A stretch of 64,000 bases of DNA from Phycomyces blakesleeanus NRRL 1555(-) (GCF_001638985.1 NW_017265140.1:1550001-1614000); one strand, 5' to 3'; counted from the first letter of the stretch, positions 32,826 through 45,359 are shown. Translations and numbers: made by a program. Notes: generated from the letters alone by a model not told the origin.

Positions 32826-33888
32826 ATGAGCTCCCAAAACAGTATGTATAATTTTATAGCAAGTGCTTAAGCAGGAAATCATAACATAAATAAATAAACC
32901 AATTTTTAGACAATACCAACCGCAGAGACAGCAAGCTTTGGAACAAAGATGGTGTAAATGGAGGTCTATCTTCCATTATCATCCTTGTTCTCTGGCTTTC
33001 TGAGGAAGCCAACTACAGGCGTTGGAAAGGAAGCAATGCTGGTGGGACCATGAAGGAGGCGCTGTGCTCAGAAATCAAGGAGAGATTTGCTGAGCACGGC
33101 ATCCACCATTGCAAGAATGAGGACATTTGATCGAAGATCCAGAGTCTTCACGAAAAGTACCATGAGGCTTATCAGTTCTTGCACGCAACAGGGCAGGGTA
33201 TCAAAGACAGTCTTGAGGAAAACGAGATGCCAGAGGAGGAGGTTGCCTCAACCATGAGAGGTATATGACTAAATATAATATACCGTTGTATTACTTAATT
33301 ACTCATAACTATTGTTGATACCTTTATATAGAGACAATGATAAGAAAGTTTCAGTACTTTTACGACCTGGAGCCTGTGATGAGTGACAGACCATCTGTCA
33401 TCCCTCCCTTTCCCATCTCCTCCAATGAGGAAGCTGATGTCAAGAGTGCCTTCTCTCTTGACACATTTGACACGTTTGACGATGAGGAAGTCCTCATGAA
33501 TGGCAGACAGGAGATTAGCAAGTCGAGCAGCTTTGCTCAAAGGAGACTGTTTTCCGCAATCTCTCATGCTGCATCAAACCGCCCTGGGAAGAAGGTCTGC
33601 AAGACCATCGATGCTGGCATTGTGGACATAGTCCGCATGGCGGAAGAAATGCAAAGGGAGAAGGTTCAGCAGTTCTGGCAGAACCTTGCTGCTGAAGAGG
33701 TCTTCCAGAAGACGCAGCTGGTGCTTGACGAGAGAAGGGTGGCCGTGGAGGAGATGAGAGCTCTCACTGAGAGAATCAGGGCAGACAGTGAGAGTGCCCA
33801 GCATTAGGCAGCCCTTGTCCAGGCATTGTCTGCTGCTGGGTTCTCAAAACAAGAGATTGCCGAGCAGTTGAAGCAAAACCTGAAATAA
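32826..33888 (+). pseudogene. Harbinger partner protein (Myb-like), two in-frame stops
   Basis: Exons 32826-32841, 32910-33260 and 33332-33888 join in phase (GT..AG introns of 68 and 71 bp) to a 308-codon frame. It reads SKLWNKDGVNGG, IILVLWLSEEANYRRWKGSN and KEALCSEIKERFAEHGI. This is the helix-rich DNA-binding fold typical of the fungal Harbinger partner. Then come acidic segments (DTFDTFDDEEV) and a C-terminal coiled coil (QREKVQQFWQNLAAEEVFQKT, ending FSKQEIAEQLKQN). Stops: TGA at 33128-33130 (context CKNEDI, stop, SKIQSL) and TAG at 33805-33807 (SAQH, stop, AALVQAL). Both fit C-to-T changes of CGA and CAG. The stop codon lies 53 bp from that of the converging transposase. Confidence 0.72.
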
Positions 33889-33941
33889 AATGTGTTTAAA
33901 AAAAGTATATTTTAAAAGTTTAAGAGTGTATTTGAAAGTGT

Positions 33942-35242
33942 TTATTGAATAATTATTTGCTTTATTCTTTCTCTTTTGTTTTTGTCTAACTGTGATGATG
34001 TTCTTGGCTCCAATCTTTCATCATTCCTAGGTGTATCAGTGTTTCTGACACTGTCTTCTACAAAGGTGTCATCACCACAGTCCAACAACAAGTTGTGTAA
34101 AACATAACAGCATCTTATCCAGTATCCAATTTTCTCAATGTCGTATTTGTTATAGACACTTGTATGGAGACCTTTCAGCGATTCAAATCTTGACTTGAAA
34201 ATACCAATGCAATGCTCGATTTAGACACGTAAGTTGGCATGCAGTTGGTTGAAAAGTACATTGTTGGCTAAGAGTGTACCATTGGGGGGGGGGGGGGGGG
34301 GGGGGGGCTTCTTGTACCCAGGAACTACTTCCATCGATGGTATATAGGCCGAATCTCCTAGCAAGTACTGGTCATTAGAGAAGTGAGCTTCTGGAGACAA
34401 AGCAAGTTGACTGCTGACATAGACCCTGGCATTGTGAGAACACCCTGGCCATCCAGTAAAGCAATGATGGACTCTTTTTTTGTCATCACAAACAGTCATT
34501 GCTGAAAGACAGTAAATCGATTTACGGTTATAAAAATCCTTGCCATCCCAGTTCGGCTTGTATTCCAGACGAATCAAGGTACCATCAACAAATCCAATGC
34601 ATGAAGGGAAGTCTGTTTGCTCTTCAATTCGCTGGCTAATAAGCACACGTTCATTTTCATCTGGCCAAAACACAGTGCGACTTCAATTGAGATAATAGCA
34701 GCAATGAATCTGCGAGTGTATTTAACTACTGATCCTTCTAAAAAACATTGTTGTTTTATTATTTGGTATATAGAAACTCAAAAACGTACAAATAGATCAT
34801 ACATACCACTGACGCCAAAAGATCTTGCAACATAACCTACAGAAGCACCAGTGCCATATTTTCCTAGTCTTCCCAGGGTCATCATCATCTAGATTATTGG
34901 ATGTTTCTGTGTTCGTCCATTGGTGTTTTTGAATACTCAATGATCTTGGATCTTTCCTAAGATAACAAAGGAAGAGTCTCTGTTCATTCTAAGTTCTTGT
35001 CTAAACCTGTTATTATCCAATTCAAATAAGAGCTAATCTACTTGGCTAGGTGCTCTGGGAATATCCAATCGTGGGCTAAGATATCTCTGTTCTGACACCA
35101 GCTGGAAAATGAAAAGTTCTGAGATGTTTTCAACAATATTCTGCATTAAAAGATCATCGCAGACAACATGTTGAACCAGATTAGTGTAAATTCTCTTTTT
35201 AAGAGAAGTCAAGATCGATTTTCTGTCACTTATTCTAGGCAT
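33942..35242 (-). pseudogene. PIF/Harbinger DDE transposase, decayed
   Basis: It begins at ATG 35242 (MPRISDRKSILTSLKKR) and ends near 33942. Motifs are GKYGTGASVGYVARSFGVS, an intron (donor GTATGT, acceptor TTTTTTAG) joined to EGSVVKYTRRFIAAI, a one-base shift, WPDENERVLISQRIEEQ, CIGFVDGTLIRLE (D), YLLGDSAYIPSMEVVPG (D) and EHCIGIFKSRFESLKGL (E). Stops lie after RAPSQVD, KIQDH and KHPII, and one before EHCIGIF. A G(24) run at 34284-34307 inserts a polyproline stretch (KKPPPPPPPPNGTLL) between the second D and the E. It lies in the element 32539-35497. Confidence 0.8.
34284..34307 (+). repeat. Homopolymer G(24) within the transposase
   Basis: Twenty-four consecutive G follow ATT. In the minus-strand transposase this reads as eight prolines where related proteins have two. 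It keeps the frame. Confidence 0.8.
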
Positions 35243-35497
35243 ATTGGAAAATAATATGTATTTTAAAGAGAAAGAAACGAGAAAGATGGGCAAAACAGTT
35301 TTTTTTTATAATTTATTATATTTTTATGCGAAATTTGCTATGTCAAAAATAAAATAAAAGCTTAAAATTATCAACACAAGATTTGAGATTTTATTTTCTT
35401 AGATTTTATTTTTTGAGAGATTTTTACCAGCCAATCATTGGCTTTTTTCAAGCCCAGAAAAAATAAAATAAAATCTAAAACAGTTAATGAAACCCTC

Positions 35498-36074
35498 TAT
35501 TATAGAAGAGTATAATAATATTAATGGTACATCAGAAATAATATAACAGCAACAAAATAAATGTAAACTTTTGTCATTATTGCTGACAATTACTGTGACA
35601 TTGCGAACTTATATAATATAGTTGTCATTAAAACCTACTATAGTAATGTTGACATTAGCTAGGTTATTGTTATTTACTTCTATCACTCAAAAAATAATAG
35701 AAAAATATTTCTTAATGCTGTATATTATGGCATGCAGTTGAGGATGTTCATTGACATGGCAAAAAAACATAAATAATGAAAATGACTTAAAGATAAATTA
35801 TGTTTTCCAATAAATTTTGTCTATTTAAATCTTCTGTTTTCCAACTCTATGTCATTCTCTCCCTATTTTATACATTTATATCATCTGAATTTTATTTATG
35901 GTACACGAAAATATTATTTCATCCTTTTTTTGGCACTAATCTCATTATTTTGCTCCCCCAAATCTGTAGTTTTTCATGTTTAATCTCAATTTATACTCTA
36001 AGCCAATAGAAATTTTGATTTCAATAAGAAATTCCCATATTTAGAAGAAATCTCAGTGGGTGTGAAAGAAGAAT
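35498..36074. other. No gene seen
   Basis: This is AT-rich sequence between the Harbinger element and the first solo LTR. A frame at 35800-36009 is low-complexity and not called. Confidence 0.45.
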
Positions 36075-36371
36075 TGTCAGAACTGGATTGTAATTGACAC
36101 TCATTCCCAGTATTATCAAATCATAAGACATTGCCTTATTAAGAATGTTAATAAGCAATGACTAGTAGACTAAGTAATAACAAAGAAGTAGTTGGTAACA
36201 AATCACTTAGTAATACCTACTTAGCAAATATTGTCTCTTAGTCATTCATCAATTATATCATATATTCCAAAACATATAAATATTTTAAATATTCCAACAA
36301 ATAAACATTATCTTCATCTTCATATTCATTCTATTCATATTCTCTTATTTTGTGACTTTTGGCACATTACA
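36075..36371 (+). mobile_element. Solo LTR, family A, copy 1
   Basis: 297 bp, starting TGTCAGAACTGG and ending GGCACATTACA, flanked by GAAT at 36071-36074 and 36372-36375. An inverted copy of identical length lies at 48877-49173. AATAAA is present near the middle (about 36300), consistent with a plus-strand LTR. No internal retrotransposon genes adjoin it. Confidence 0.85.
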
Positions 36372-36916
36372 GAATTGTTGTGTGCCAGACATGGCACAGC
36401 GGAGGTACAAATAGTAAGAGAAGAGAATTCAATAGTAAGAAAAAGATAGTCTTTATTGATTGATATTTTGAATGATATTTATACTATTTGTTAATTGCTA
36501 ATTGCTATATAAGTGTTGAATAATGTTACTATTGAGGATAATTCCAATGATCGATATTTGGGGATTATATAAGTGGTGTGAGAATATGATATGTTAAGAT
36601 AGTTATAATAATAGATATATTTAGCTACGTAGATGTTGTGACTGTTAGAGCATCTGCTCCTAACAGAATTAGATCACATAATCTCGAAATAGGGAAAATA
36701 ATAGTCCCCATTTCAGTTGTTTCTTTTGGAATCTTAATGTTTTTTGTTACATTTTTTTCTCTTTATCAAAACATATTATTATAGAATATAATTGTAATTT
36801 TTTATTATTTTTGTGTATTAAGATTTATAAAACGGGAAGAGTTTGCATTTCTAAAGGTGTCTATACAATTCATTGCTTCTCCAAGTAAATTACTAATCAC
36901 TTGTAATTTGGCTTCA
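36372..36916. other. No gene seen
   Basis: AT-rich. Nothing recognised apart from TCTTTATTGATTGATA near 36450-36466, which resembles the poly(A)-signal region of the other LTR families. Confidence 0.4.
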
Positions 36917-39375
36917 TCAATTTCCTGGAACATTCATCAACTGCTGTAAGTCTTCTCTTTGATAATGAAGTTTTGTATTCTGGGCCATAATTCTTGGCAA
37001 CCAAACAAAATTGTTTCTACCACTTATAACAACTGTGTTTGTTTCATTTTCAACTTCCTCATTAACAACTGCCACTTCATACTCAGATACAATCAATCTT
37101 TGCAGTTGAAGGTGGTTGTTTTCTCTTTGAACTGTATACGCAAAGTCTAGACCAATAAATCTCATTAGAAGATATGCGTGTTTACAGGGAATTTGACATG
37201 AAGCAAAATTGGGACAAATGCAATTTTGTATCAAATTGTTGGATACATTAATCTGATACTATTGTGCTTCATCTGTAAATGACTTTACTGTCCACTTGCT
37301 GTTAGAGTTCTCCATGCTATTGCCAATCTCATTAAGAGGATTAATGATCATGAAAGGGAGCATGTCATCTTGTATGGTATTAGCAGAAAAAGAGTGTCGA
37401 GCAAGTTCATTTTCAATCAGACCCATTCATCCATTTTGTATGTGGATTCGTTCCACTTCTTTGTCGTAAAAGAACTCCATATCTTTTGTCAAAATAAAGA
37501 CAAGACAGTCCAATCGTCTTATGCAAGTATGGCCAAAGTATATTGTTTTCAATTGGTTGTGCCACGATTCGATATAATTGTTTATCAAATATCTTTTGTA
37601 GTCATTTGCAACATATGGCCTTCCCCATCTTCTCAACAATTCTTCTATTCTAATCTATTTACGTTTGAAATAAGCCAGGAATTGTTGCTGACTTTGTATA
37701 CAAAGCCTAAACTTCTGGATTTTTCTCAAAACTTCATCCTCATCTGATTCAATAAGTATATTTTTGAGATTGACATTGAGCTCATACTTGTATTTGCCAA
37801 GTTGTTCTGATGTGTATGAAGCATTAAGCTTTACTTTACTGTCTAAATTATGCTGTCAGGCATGCAAAACATGAAACTGGCAGAAATGGATGATGGTCTG
37901 TGTCAATGCTGCTGTAATTGCATTAACTTCAGCAATACTACAATCAATAGTAATATATAAGGGAGTGAAACAGTTTTCTCACGAAGATGTACAAGTCATT
38001 GATTAATGGGGCCAACACAAAGATCGTTTTTAATCATATATGTAACAGGAGATCTTTTTCCAGTATCAGGATGATGAGTAACAAGCTAGTATAATATTTC
38101 AATGTTGTGTTCAGAGATGTTATTTGTTGCGTCAAGACAAAATGACTGGGAAATTCTCATAAGCATCATTTGAGATGGTGATTGAGATCCAAATGCAAAA
38201 TGCTGTGCATTATTGCTGTATGCAGAAAAATCGCTTGTAAAGATACAGTAATTCTGTGATAATAACTTCTCATGTATCTAAATATCCAGAGACTTATTTT
38301 CATTATGGTGAAACTTATACAGTAAATTCTTTATCTATATTTTTTATTTAACACTTTTAAATAACTTCTCTCTTATAGTATTATTCACACACCTTTCTCA
38401 TTCTGTTATAGATGTCTTCATAATTGGTGTTGTATTTGGGATACTTTAATATCCGATATCATGTATGAACCCAGACAGAAGTATCTGTCAAAGAGGTCAT
38501 TATAAATGATTATCTAATATGAAGTCCTATCTGAAACATAAGAGCAATATGTCTGATCCATCATTGGATCATCTTCAAGAAGCACTTAAACTATTATCGC
38601 AAAGCTGTTACGATGACTCATATTCCAAGTGACTAGATATATCTCAATAAATATAAATATCATAGATAAAATAACTTTTATTAAGATAATTGAATTTGAC
38701 TGAACATCTCTTATCAATAAAAAAGAGTCTCAGAGTACTTGTCATCCCAATCTCTCCTATTTTCCATATATAAATATAACAATTGGGCTTTCTAATGTCT
38801 ACGCCCCACTCTTCAATTTGTTTCAAAGCTGAAATTCTAGTATTTCTACAGATACTGCCCCCTTTTAACTGATCTTCAATAATTTTGATGGCCTCAGAAG
38901 ATATAGGCAATGTTTAAGTTTCAGAAGCATTGCCAAAAACATGGTTGATATAATTGTTAATTATACAAATGAAAACTACTGTAGGGTTGTTGACGTATTG
39001 CTTGATAAAAATAGTAGCTTCGCAATAACAAAGCTTAGTGCCTTTCTGAGCAAGACAAACATTTCTGTCTGATATATAAAATCCTGCTCAGTGACATTTT
39101 TTTATCTCTCCATACATCAATTCTCTGGTACGAAGTTTTTTACATTTATTCTACTTTATTGAACAAAGTGATTGCATGCGGTCAAGGCATTGCTCCCATT
39201 CACTGGATTTTACTTTTACTACAACATCCAAAGAAAGCAGTTTTATTCCTTCCATAGATGAGTTGACTAAAGTATTCTGCACATTTGAAAGGTTGAATAT
39301 AGTGTTAGAGATTGGTGAGCTCGTATTATGATAGTATATGTAATTAAAATAAAGATGAGAGAAGAAAAAAAACAT
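36917..39375 (-). pseudogene. MULE transposase 1 (with FLYWCH-like and SWIM zinc motifs), split by a solo LTR
   Basis: The minus strand reads, from the N-terminus: SNVQNTLVNS..VKVKSSEWEQCLD (39330-39160), a Cys/His region (DRNVCLAQKGTKLCYCEATIF), then PISSEAIKIIEDQLKGG and EEWGVDIRKPN to 38782. There the 354-bp LTR interrupts, and NYEDIYNRMRKV resumes below 38428. The MULE DDE part follows with SQSFCLDATNNISEHNIEIL (D) and VGPINQ. The C-terminal landmark is NNYIESWHNQLKTIYFG at about 37555-37505 with RRLDCLVFILTKDMEFF. A SWIM finger closes it (CICPNFASCQIPCKHAYLL, ~37220-37160). Frameshifts and stops are numerous. It is the same family as the copy at 59916-62062. Confidence 0.75.
38428..38781 (+). 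mobile_element. Solo LTR, family B, copy 1, inside MULE 1
   Basis: 354 bp from TGTTGTATTTGGG to AAATATAACA with perfect 5-bp flanks ATTGG (38423-38427 and 38782-38786). It contains ATCAATAAAAAAGAGTCTC, a likely poly(A) signal for plus orientation. Copy 2 is the inverted 58422-58775, of the same length. It splits the reading frame of MULE 1; removing it with one flank would rejoin RKPN to YEDIYN. Confidence 0.9.
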
Positions 39376-39781
39376 AGCAAAAAAAATGTTTTAACAAAAG
39401 CCTCCTTGCAAAATCTCTATTTGAAAAAGCCACATTCTTATAATTTAAAGCCCCTTGCAACATAAAAAAGAGTACTGTTAATTCCCTAATCAGAAAAGAA
39501 AGTCACAACTTAAAAGATTTTTTGATTTTGATTTTTTTATAAAGACAATTTTAAAAAAAATAACAATTAAAAATAAAATAAAAAAAGATAGTAGTTGATA
39601 ATATATAATTGATAATTGATAATAAAAAAAATTATGTTTGTCAAGGTGGATGGGATTGAGAGGGAGAGCCATGTTTTTTCAGCTTGTTGTATGCAAATTT
39701 CAACGTATCTAAGAACTGGCTCATGTCTTCTGGGATTTCCTTGTACTCGGCTATCTTGCTGTCATGTTCAACAGAGTATAA
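39376..39781. other. No gene seen
   Basis: AT-rich spacer between two MULE transposases, with runs of A/T near 39530-39630 (TTGATAATT words). No coding frame. Confidence 0.4.
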
Positions 39782-42700
39782 TTAACAATACTTCATAATA
39801 TCAGCTTCTATCTCATCAGAAAGAAGGGAAGTGTCAACTACTGCTTTAGTATCAGTATTAGATACATGGACAGCAGAGGAGGAGGAGGAAAGATTTTGGC
39901 GCAAAGAGTAGGGAATATCTAGCATACAATTGATGAGAAAGATATGCTTGCAAAGCTTGGAAGTATCAGGGCAAGTGCAGTTTTGCAGAAAATCATTCTG
40001 CAGCTCAATGTTGTATATAATAAGATCAATTGTGAATGATCTGCAAGTGAATGCAGTATCACTCAATTTCTCAACCATTTCCATAGCAGTATCACTATCT
40101 AACATGCATACATTTCGCCTTTTTTGCTCTTCTTGGTGTGTAAGACGTACTGATTAGAATCCATATAACATCTTACCGCTCTCTTGTCTGTAGTCAAGAG
40201 TCAAGACTTTGGCCAGAAGATAAATAAGTCTATCTACTCGAAGAGATATTAGACGTCCAAAATAGAAAGTCTTCAGCTGATTGTGATAAGATTCTATCAA
40301 ATTATTGGTGTGAAAAGTTGCAGCCTATTGCTTATATTACATATTAGAAACGGGCTAATAATCAATAAAGTTTCATACCAATCTCCATGCTTTGCATCAT
40401 AATTCTTTTTTTGGCAACAACATTCTGTTAAAATACAAAATAAAGTTCTCGTATTCCCCAAATTTCACAAGAAATTTATTATATAATATATCATAGGCAA
40501 CAGAAGTTGTCGCATGCATCATATTACTCAATACAGCATGAACACTGTTATGAGCTATGTTCGAAACATGTGTTGAGTTTTGCACTTTAATCTATATTAT
40601 AGTGTTATATGAGATATACACAATTTTCAATAAATATGCTACTTACATGCTTCTTTAAATTAACTTCCCATGCTCTTTTAATATGCCAATAACATAACAG
40701 AATATTAATACTATTACCAAAGACTTCTTCAATTGCACCAATTTCGATGGGGCTGCAGTCAATCATTATTCTTTTCACCTTTAATGTAAAGGTGTTCTTT
40801 ACCCATGTTAACCATTGATTCAACGTCGAGGTATATTCATGATCAGTTATAAAGAAGCAGACAGACAATCCCTTATTGGTGATAGGGTTTTGCATAACAA
40901 TTGTAAACAAAAAGCAATCTTCAGATCCTTTACCAGCTACAGTATTGAATGACTTGCTTGTTTTGTGTGTTGAGTCAATGCACCACTCTTCCAAATTCTC
41001 CAAAAACTAATACAATAATAAGATGTATAAATAGATGTATAGAATAAAATATAAATATTACATGCTATTTATTTCTTTCTGCCACTCAGAAACCCACGAA
41101 ACAAGGAAGGGACCATTCTTATGAACTGTGAAAAGAGTAGTATTTTCACTTTCGTTCAACTCTTGAACCTACAGTTTGATACTTTCATAATAATCCACAT
41201 GTTTTTTTGAGAGTTTCATCATTCGAGCATTGATAACATTTCTCACATATTGATAATCAATGAGAAGAGAAGAAGGGAAATAAGATCTATTGCCAGCTTG
41301 TTCAAGCTATGTAATTTTAAATAAGCAAAGTCTCTCAAAATATACTATATAATATTTACTTCAAGAAGTCTGTCTTCACTCATTCTAAGCATGTTTTTGA
41401 TAGATTTTCAATCCATGTTTTGGCTGACAAGCCCTTCTACCCATTGTTTTAATTCATCTGGCAATCTTGACAAACTGATCTCTTCAATCTTAAATGGATC
41501 ATGGTTTGGGTGCTGCCAGCTGTATTTGATACAAACAGTATCATCAGTCATGGTATGCTTACACTACGGGAAAAAACTCGGGATTTTTGAATTAGTGACT
41601 TTCTTTTTGGTCTATAATAATTAAAAATTCACCAAAAATTCAAAATGAAATAAGAAAGTCTCTGTTTTTTGAAGAAGTTGATAAAAAGCAAATTGACCAC
41701 CAAAAATTAAATCTCCTGATAGACAAAAGTGCATTTTAACTACAGACTTTACATTTTTAGTAAGTGTTTATTGCAATTGATGACTATTACAAGTCAGAAG
41801 TAAAGAGAAAGAAAATATCAAACTTTTATTACTTGAATAAAATATGTGAAGACAATTCAAAGACATGCTAAAAAATTAGAATAGGGAAGTGTATGTCATC
41901 ATTGTAAAATTATTATATTGATATTTCATATCAAAGAGTAACCAATACATTTGTACAAAATATATGATGCTAATGACGACTTAGAAAATTTTTCTTTCTT
42001 GTTCTTTCTTTTGTTCATAACAAACCCTGACGCCGGATTTTTATTATTATCATGAATAATTAAGAAGATTCAGTAATTTATCTGCTTCAAGATATGCGAG
42101 AAACACTTTGAGATATACAAGAAATGCTTATTATTTTGCAGAAGGGCCAAAAAGCACTCTAAAAGTAACAGGCATTCTACGACTAGAGATTTCTGAACTA
42201 CCCAATGACATAAATGAATACACACTTGAGAAGCCCACCCCAGACTATGATGTAAGAAATAATAAAGCAAAGAAAAACATATAAGCTAATATAAAGCAAT
42301 ATAGTTCTTTGATGTTCTAATCTCGAGATTAATGCTTGTATTAAAACTATAACTTTGAAACACGACTTTAAAATGATGAGTCATGTTCTTGGTTTAACTC
42401 AACAAGAAAAACAAAACAACTATTAACACGTTCACGTCTTATATGTAATGAAATAACCGTCTATCTTTCTGTACAATCTTTAGAAATAAATCCAAATACA
42501 ATGTCTATCTCAAGAAAACAAGGGTATAATGTGCGCCAAACATATGTGTCTACTTAAACAAAGTTGCATCGGCTTTACCACATGTCACAAAAACCAGATA
42601 TTTGTTGCAAAAGTCTTTCAGTCATAGAAAAACCGCGTGAAGGAAAGAACTTGTAAGTTCATGTCAGGTAGGTATAATAAATTGTATACTTAATATGAAA

Positions 42701-43582
42701 ACATGAAATTATTCAAATGATATTTAGCCTATACAATTAATGAATAAAGAATTGTTGTTTTTATAACAATTAATAAAAGTATTTTTAAATAAAAATCCTT
42801 TATGAAATGAAACTTTTTTACCCAATTAAAATTGTGAACAAATCAGAATATATATAAATGAGGGCCATTTGAGAGAATGTTTCTGTTGAAATGATCAATA
42901 CCATTGAAGTATATACAATAATAGAATGTATTTTATCCAATTAAAATAATTATAAAAACCAAAATAATATTTTATTACTAATTTAAGAACTTATTTTTTC
43001 ATTCTTACCAATAGAAATCTTTTTATATTTTTTTTCCTACCAATGAAAATAAGGTTATAGCAGATCGATAAATATAGCGGGATATGAATAAAATCTAACA
43101 TCAATAAGTCAACGGCAATTAAAATATATTACTTAAAAGGGAACTAGAGATTCCACTGCGATTCGCGAGAATTGCCAGCTCAATCCCAAGCTGAATCTCC
43201 AGCTGAATCCCCAGCAGAATCCCCACTTTTTTCCCATAGTGTTATAGATACTAGCAGGACAGCCAATCTTGATAGACTTGGTTGTTCTGACGCATTTCTG
43301 AGCATGCTGAGAAGTTTTTTTCACTTGTGATTTTCCAGCATAATCACACAAGTAAACTACTGTCTTTACTTTGAGAGGATTTTCAAGAGGCTTCCCAATG
43401 AAGACCATGTTCTTCTTATGACTGTAAGATTGATGGTAAACCTTATTGGCATGTTTTTTAGCTATATCATTTAACCAATTTGTAAATTCATCTTCAAATG
43501 AAAGGTCAAAGGAGTTGACAGCTTCTATATAATCTGAAATTATGCGATTGTTGTAACTAGCAGCAATATTAAAGGTTGACAT
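39782..43582 (-). pseudogene. MULE transposase 2 with SWIM finger, interrupted by a CACTA element
   Basis: The N-terminal part starts at ATG 43582 (MSTFNIAASYNNRIISDYIE) and includes VYLCDYAGKS, TSQHAQKCVR and IKIGCPASIY, a FAR1/FLYWCH-like zinc region. At 43241 a CACTA element begins; beyond its other end (41562) the frame resumes with TDDTVCIKYSWQHPNHDPFK. Merging across the TTA duplication keeps the frame. Next come DELKQWVEGLVSQNMDWKSI, an intron (donor near 41360), and a second exon with a TAG (SIKL, stop, VQELNESE). Then WCIDSTHKTSKSFN (first D), RIMIDCSPIEIGAIEEVFG (second D), LLCYWHIKRAWEVNL and LIESYHNQLKTFYFG. The SWIM motif CTCPDTSKLCKHIFL sits at ~39990-39940. Splice phases near 41000 do not fit perfectly, so decay has begun. 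The family differs from MULE 1 and 3. Confidence 0.78.
41562..43241. mobile_element. Non-autonomous CACTA (EnSpm) element, 1680 bp
   Basis: The left end is CACTACGGGAAAAAACTCGG (41562 on). The right end, read inward on the other strand from 43241, is CACTATGGGAAAAAAGTGGG. Both are flanked by TTA (41559-41561 and 43242-43244), the 3-bp duplication of CACTA elements. The right subterminal region holds four repeats of GCTGG(G/A)GATTCA-like units (43150-43225), as is usual for transposase binding in this superfamily. The interior has no coding frame. About 130 bp near its left end (41600-41740) match, inverted, 59043-59175 beside the CACTA transposase gene, making that gene's family the likely mobiliser. 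Confidence 0.87.
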
Positions 43583-43914
43583 TTTGAAAATGGCAAAAAA
43601 AAGGTGTGTTTGGAAAAAAAATATTAAGGGGTAAGCACGTAATAAAAGTTTGCCCAAACAAAACAAATGAAAATAAATGTGTGGCTTGCTTTTCTGATTG
43701 GGGAATTACTGTCACTGCATAAAAAGTAGACTTGCTAAGTAATTTAAACTCAGTGCACAAGGAAATAAGTAGGTACCTCACAATTGTATGTCGTTCCTAA
43801 CACAATTGCTATTGACTCCACTCCAACTTTGGATGTCATTATAGGCTTTCTAGCCGCGCTTTTATTCTCAGATTATAATAAATAAATTTATTTTAACTAT
43901 ACTCCTCTCCTTTA
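43583..43914. other. No gene seen
   Basis: Upstream flank of MULE 2 up to the pogo element. No coding frame or repeat recognised. Confidence 0.4.
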
Positions 43915-44769
43915 TAGTCAATGCTCGATTTAGTGATATAGTTGGGAGTTGCAGAACTTTATCACTATCACTAAATCAAATGTAATATTTTCTTACTCCG
44001 AAAATTTTTGTGATATTAGAACTCCGTTGTATGTGACTGCTGCTTTTCTCATAGCAAGATGATCGTATATTCTTTTCTATATGTCAAGATCAATAGTAAT
44101 AAAAGTCATTAAGTATATAGAAATACATTAAATACAAGATGTTAATCTATAAAGTAAAGTCAGTACTTTAATAAATAATTTTAAAGAAAGATAGATAAAT
44201 GTATTAATAATAAAAGTCATTTAAAATTATATTCATCTGTTAGATATTTATATATTATATAGACAAACACTACAGGAAAAGACAGGCAATATAAGACATA
44301 TAGAATATATGTTCTATTAATAATTGTATATTCTTTTATTCAACAAGTTATTATAACATCTTTATAATGAGATACATAATCTTAAGGGCCAATAATAAAT
44401 GAAACATTATTTGAAACATCTTTGTAAAAAAAATTGATGGTAATGATTGTTTTATATATTCTTAATCCAATAAAACTTAACCAAGCTTACATATCTTCCA
44501 AGACATAGTAAAAATCAATCGCGTGTATTATCATGTTTCACTTTATATCATACAATTGAACTTATACTTCTTCTAAGAGACAAAAAGCTTAACCAATAAT
44601 CTCATTATACTTTATCCATGAAAACAAAAAATATGATTGGTGTGTTATAAGCGCTATTTCTTGTTTAATAGTAATATGTTTCATTCAATAATAATATGTT
44701 TAATATAAAAAAAATATCGTAAAGCATATTTTTACTGTTATCTTTATTGATAAAAATATTCTTAGCTAT

Positions 44770-45301
44770 TGTTGTGGTGGTTGAAGTTGAAGAAGTTTTT
44801 AAGAGGAAGAATTGAAGATTTGAAATTAGGAACGAAGATTCGTGAGAACTTGTGTAGGTTTTGTTTATTGAGAAAGATTTTGTATCAAAGTTTGACCAGG
44901 TTCCTACACTGAACTACTACTGCTATTTATATTATTTTGGATCGGGAAAATTATATGATTGGGGTCAGGTAATCGATCCTATCTGAGCCATAATCAGAGC
45001 AACGTGATCTTGTGATAATTAATGTATAGTTAATTATATAAATGTGTGTAGTCCCAATGAAGTATTAACATCGAAAGTAAATGTGTTTATGAGTTATAAT
45101 TATGCTTATAATAATCCACTGATGTATCCCATATTATGGTGATATCATCATATGAAATATAATCACTATCATGCATGCTAAACCTGTGTGTTAAATAATA
45201 AAGTAATCGGTAGACACCTTTGACTGGAATAGCTGAGGCCTTATATTATTTCCTTCAGACTTATTCTCAATTACAGCAGTAGTCAATACTCATTTACAAC
45301 A
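44770..45301 (-). mobile_element. Solo LTR, family D, copy 1, inside the pogo element
   Basis: 532 bp from TGTTGTGGTGG to TTTACAACA with perfect 5-bp flanks GCTAT (44765-44769 and 45302-45306). GTTTATTGAG near 44875 is a reversed poly(A) signal, so the LTR probably points left. A relative begins at 63458 and runs off the window. It lies ~60 bp upstream of the pogo ORF, so it may have separated the gene from its promoter. Confidence 0.85.
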
Positions 45302-45359
45302 GCTATAAACTCTTTTTAAACACATACTCACACACCTTCAATCATTTTATTTCTTCAAC

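Larger units (their letters stand above)
32539..35497. mobile_element. PIF/Harbinger element with 45-bp TIRs
   Basis: The left TIR is 32539-32583 and the right TIR 35453-35497. The inner 40 bp are identical when one is reverse-complemented (begin TTTCATTAACTGTTTTAGAT, end ATTTTTTCTGGG); the outermost five are GGGAG and GAGGG. TA flanks both ends, but a clean 3-bp TWA duplication could not be read. Two convergent genes fill the element: a Myb-type protein (32826-33888, +) and a DDE transposase (33942-35242, -). Both are damaged, so the element is non-autonomous now, though its ends look usable. Confidence 0.85.
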
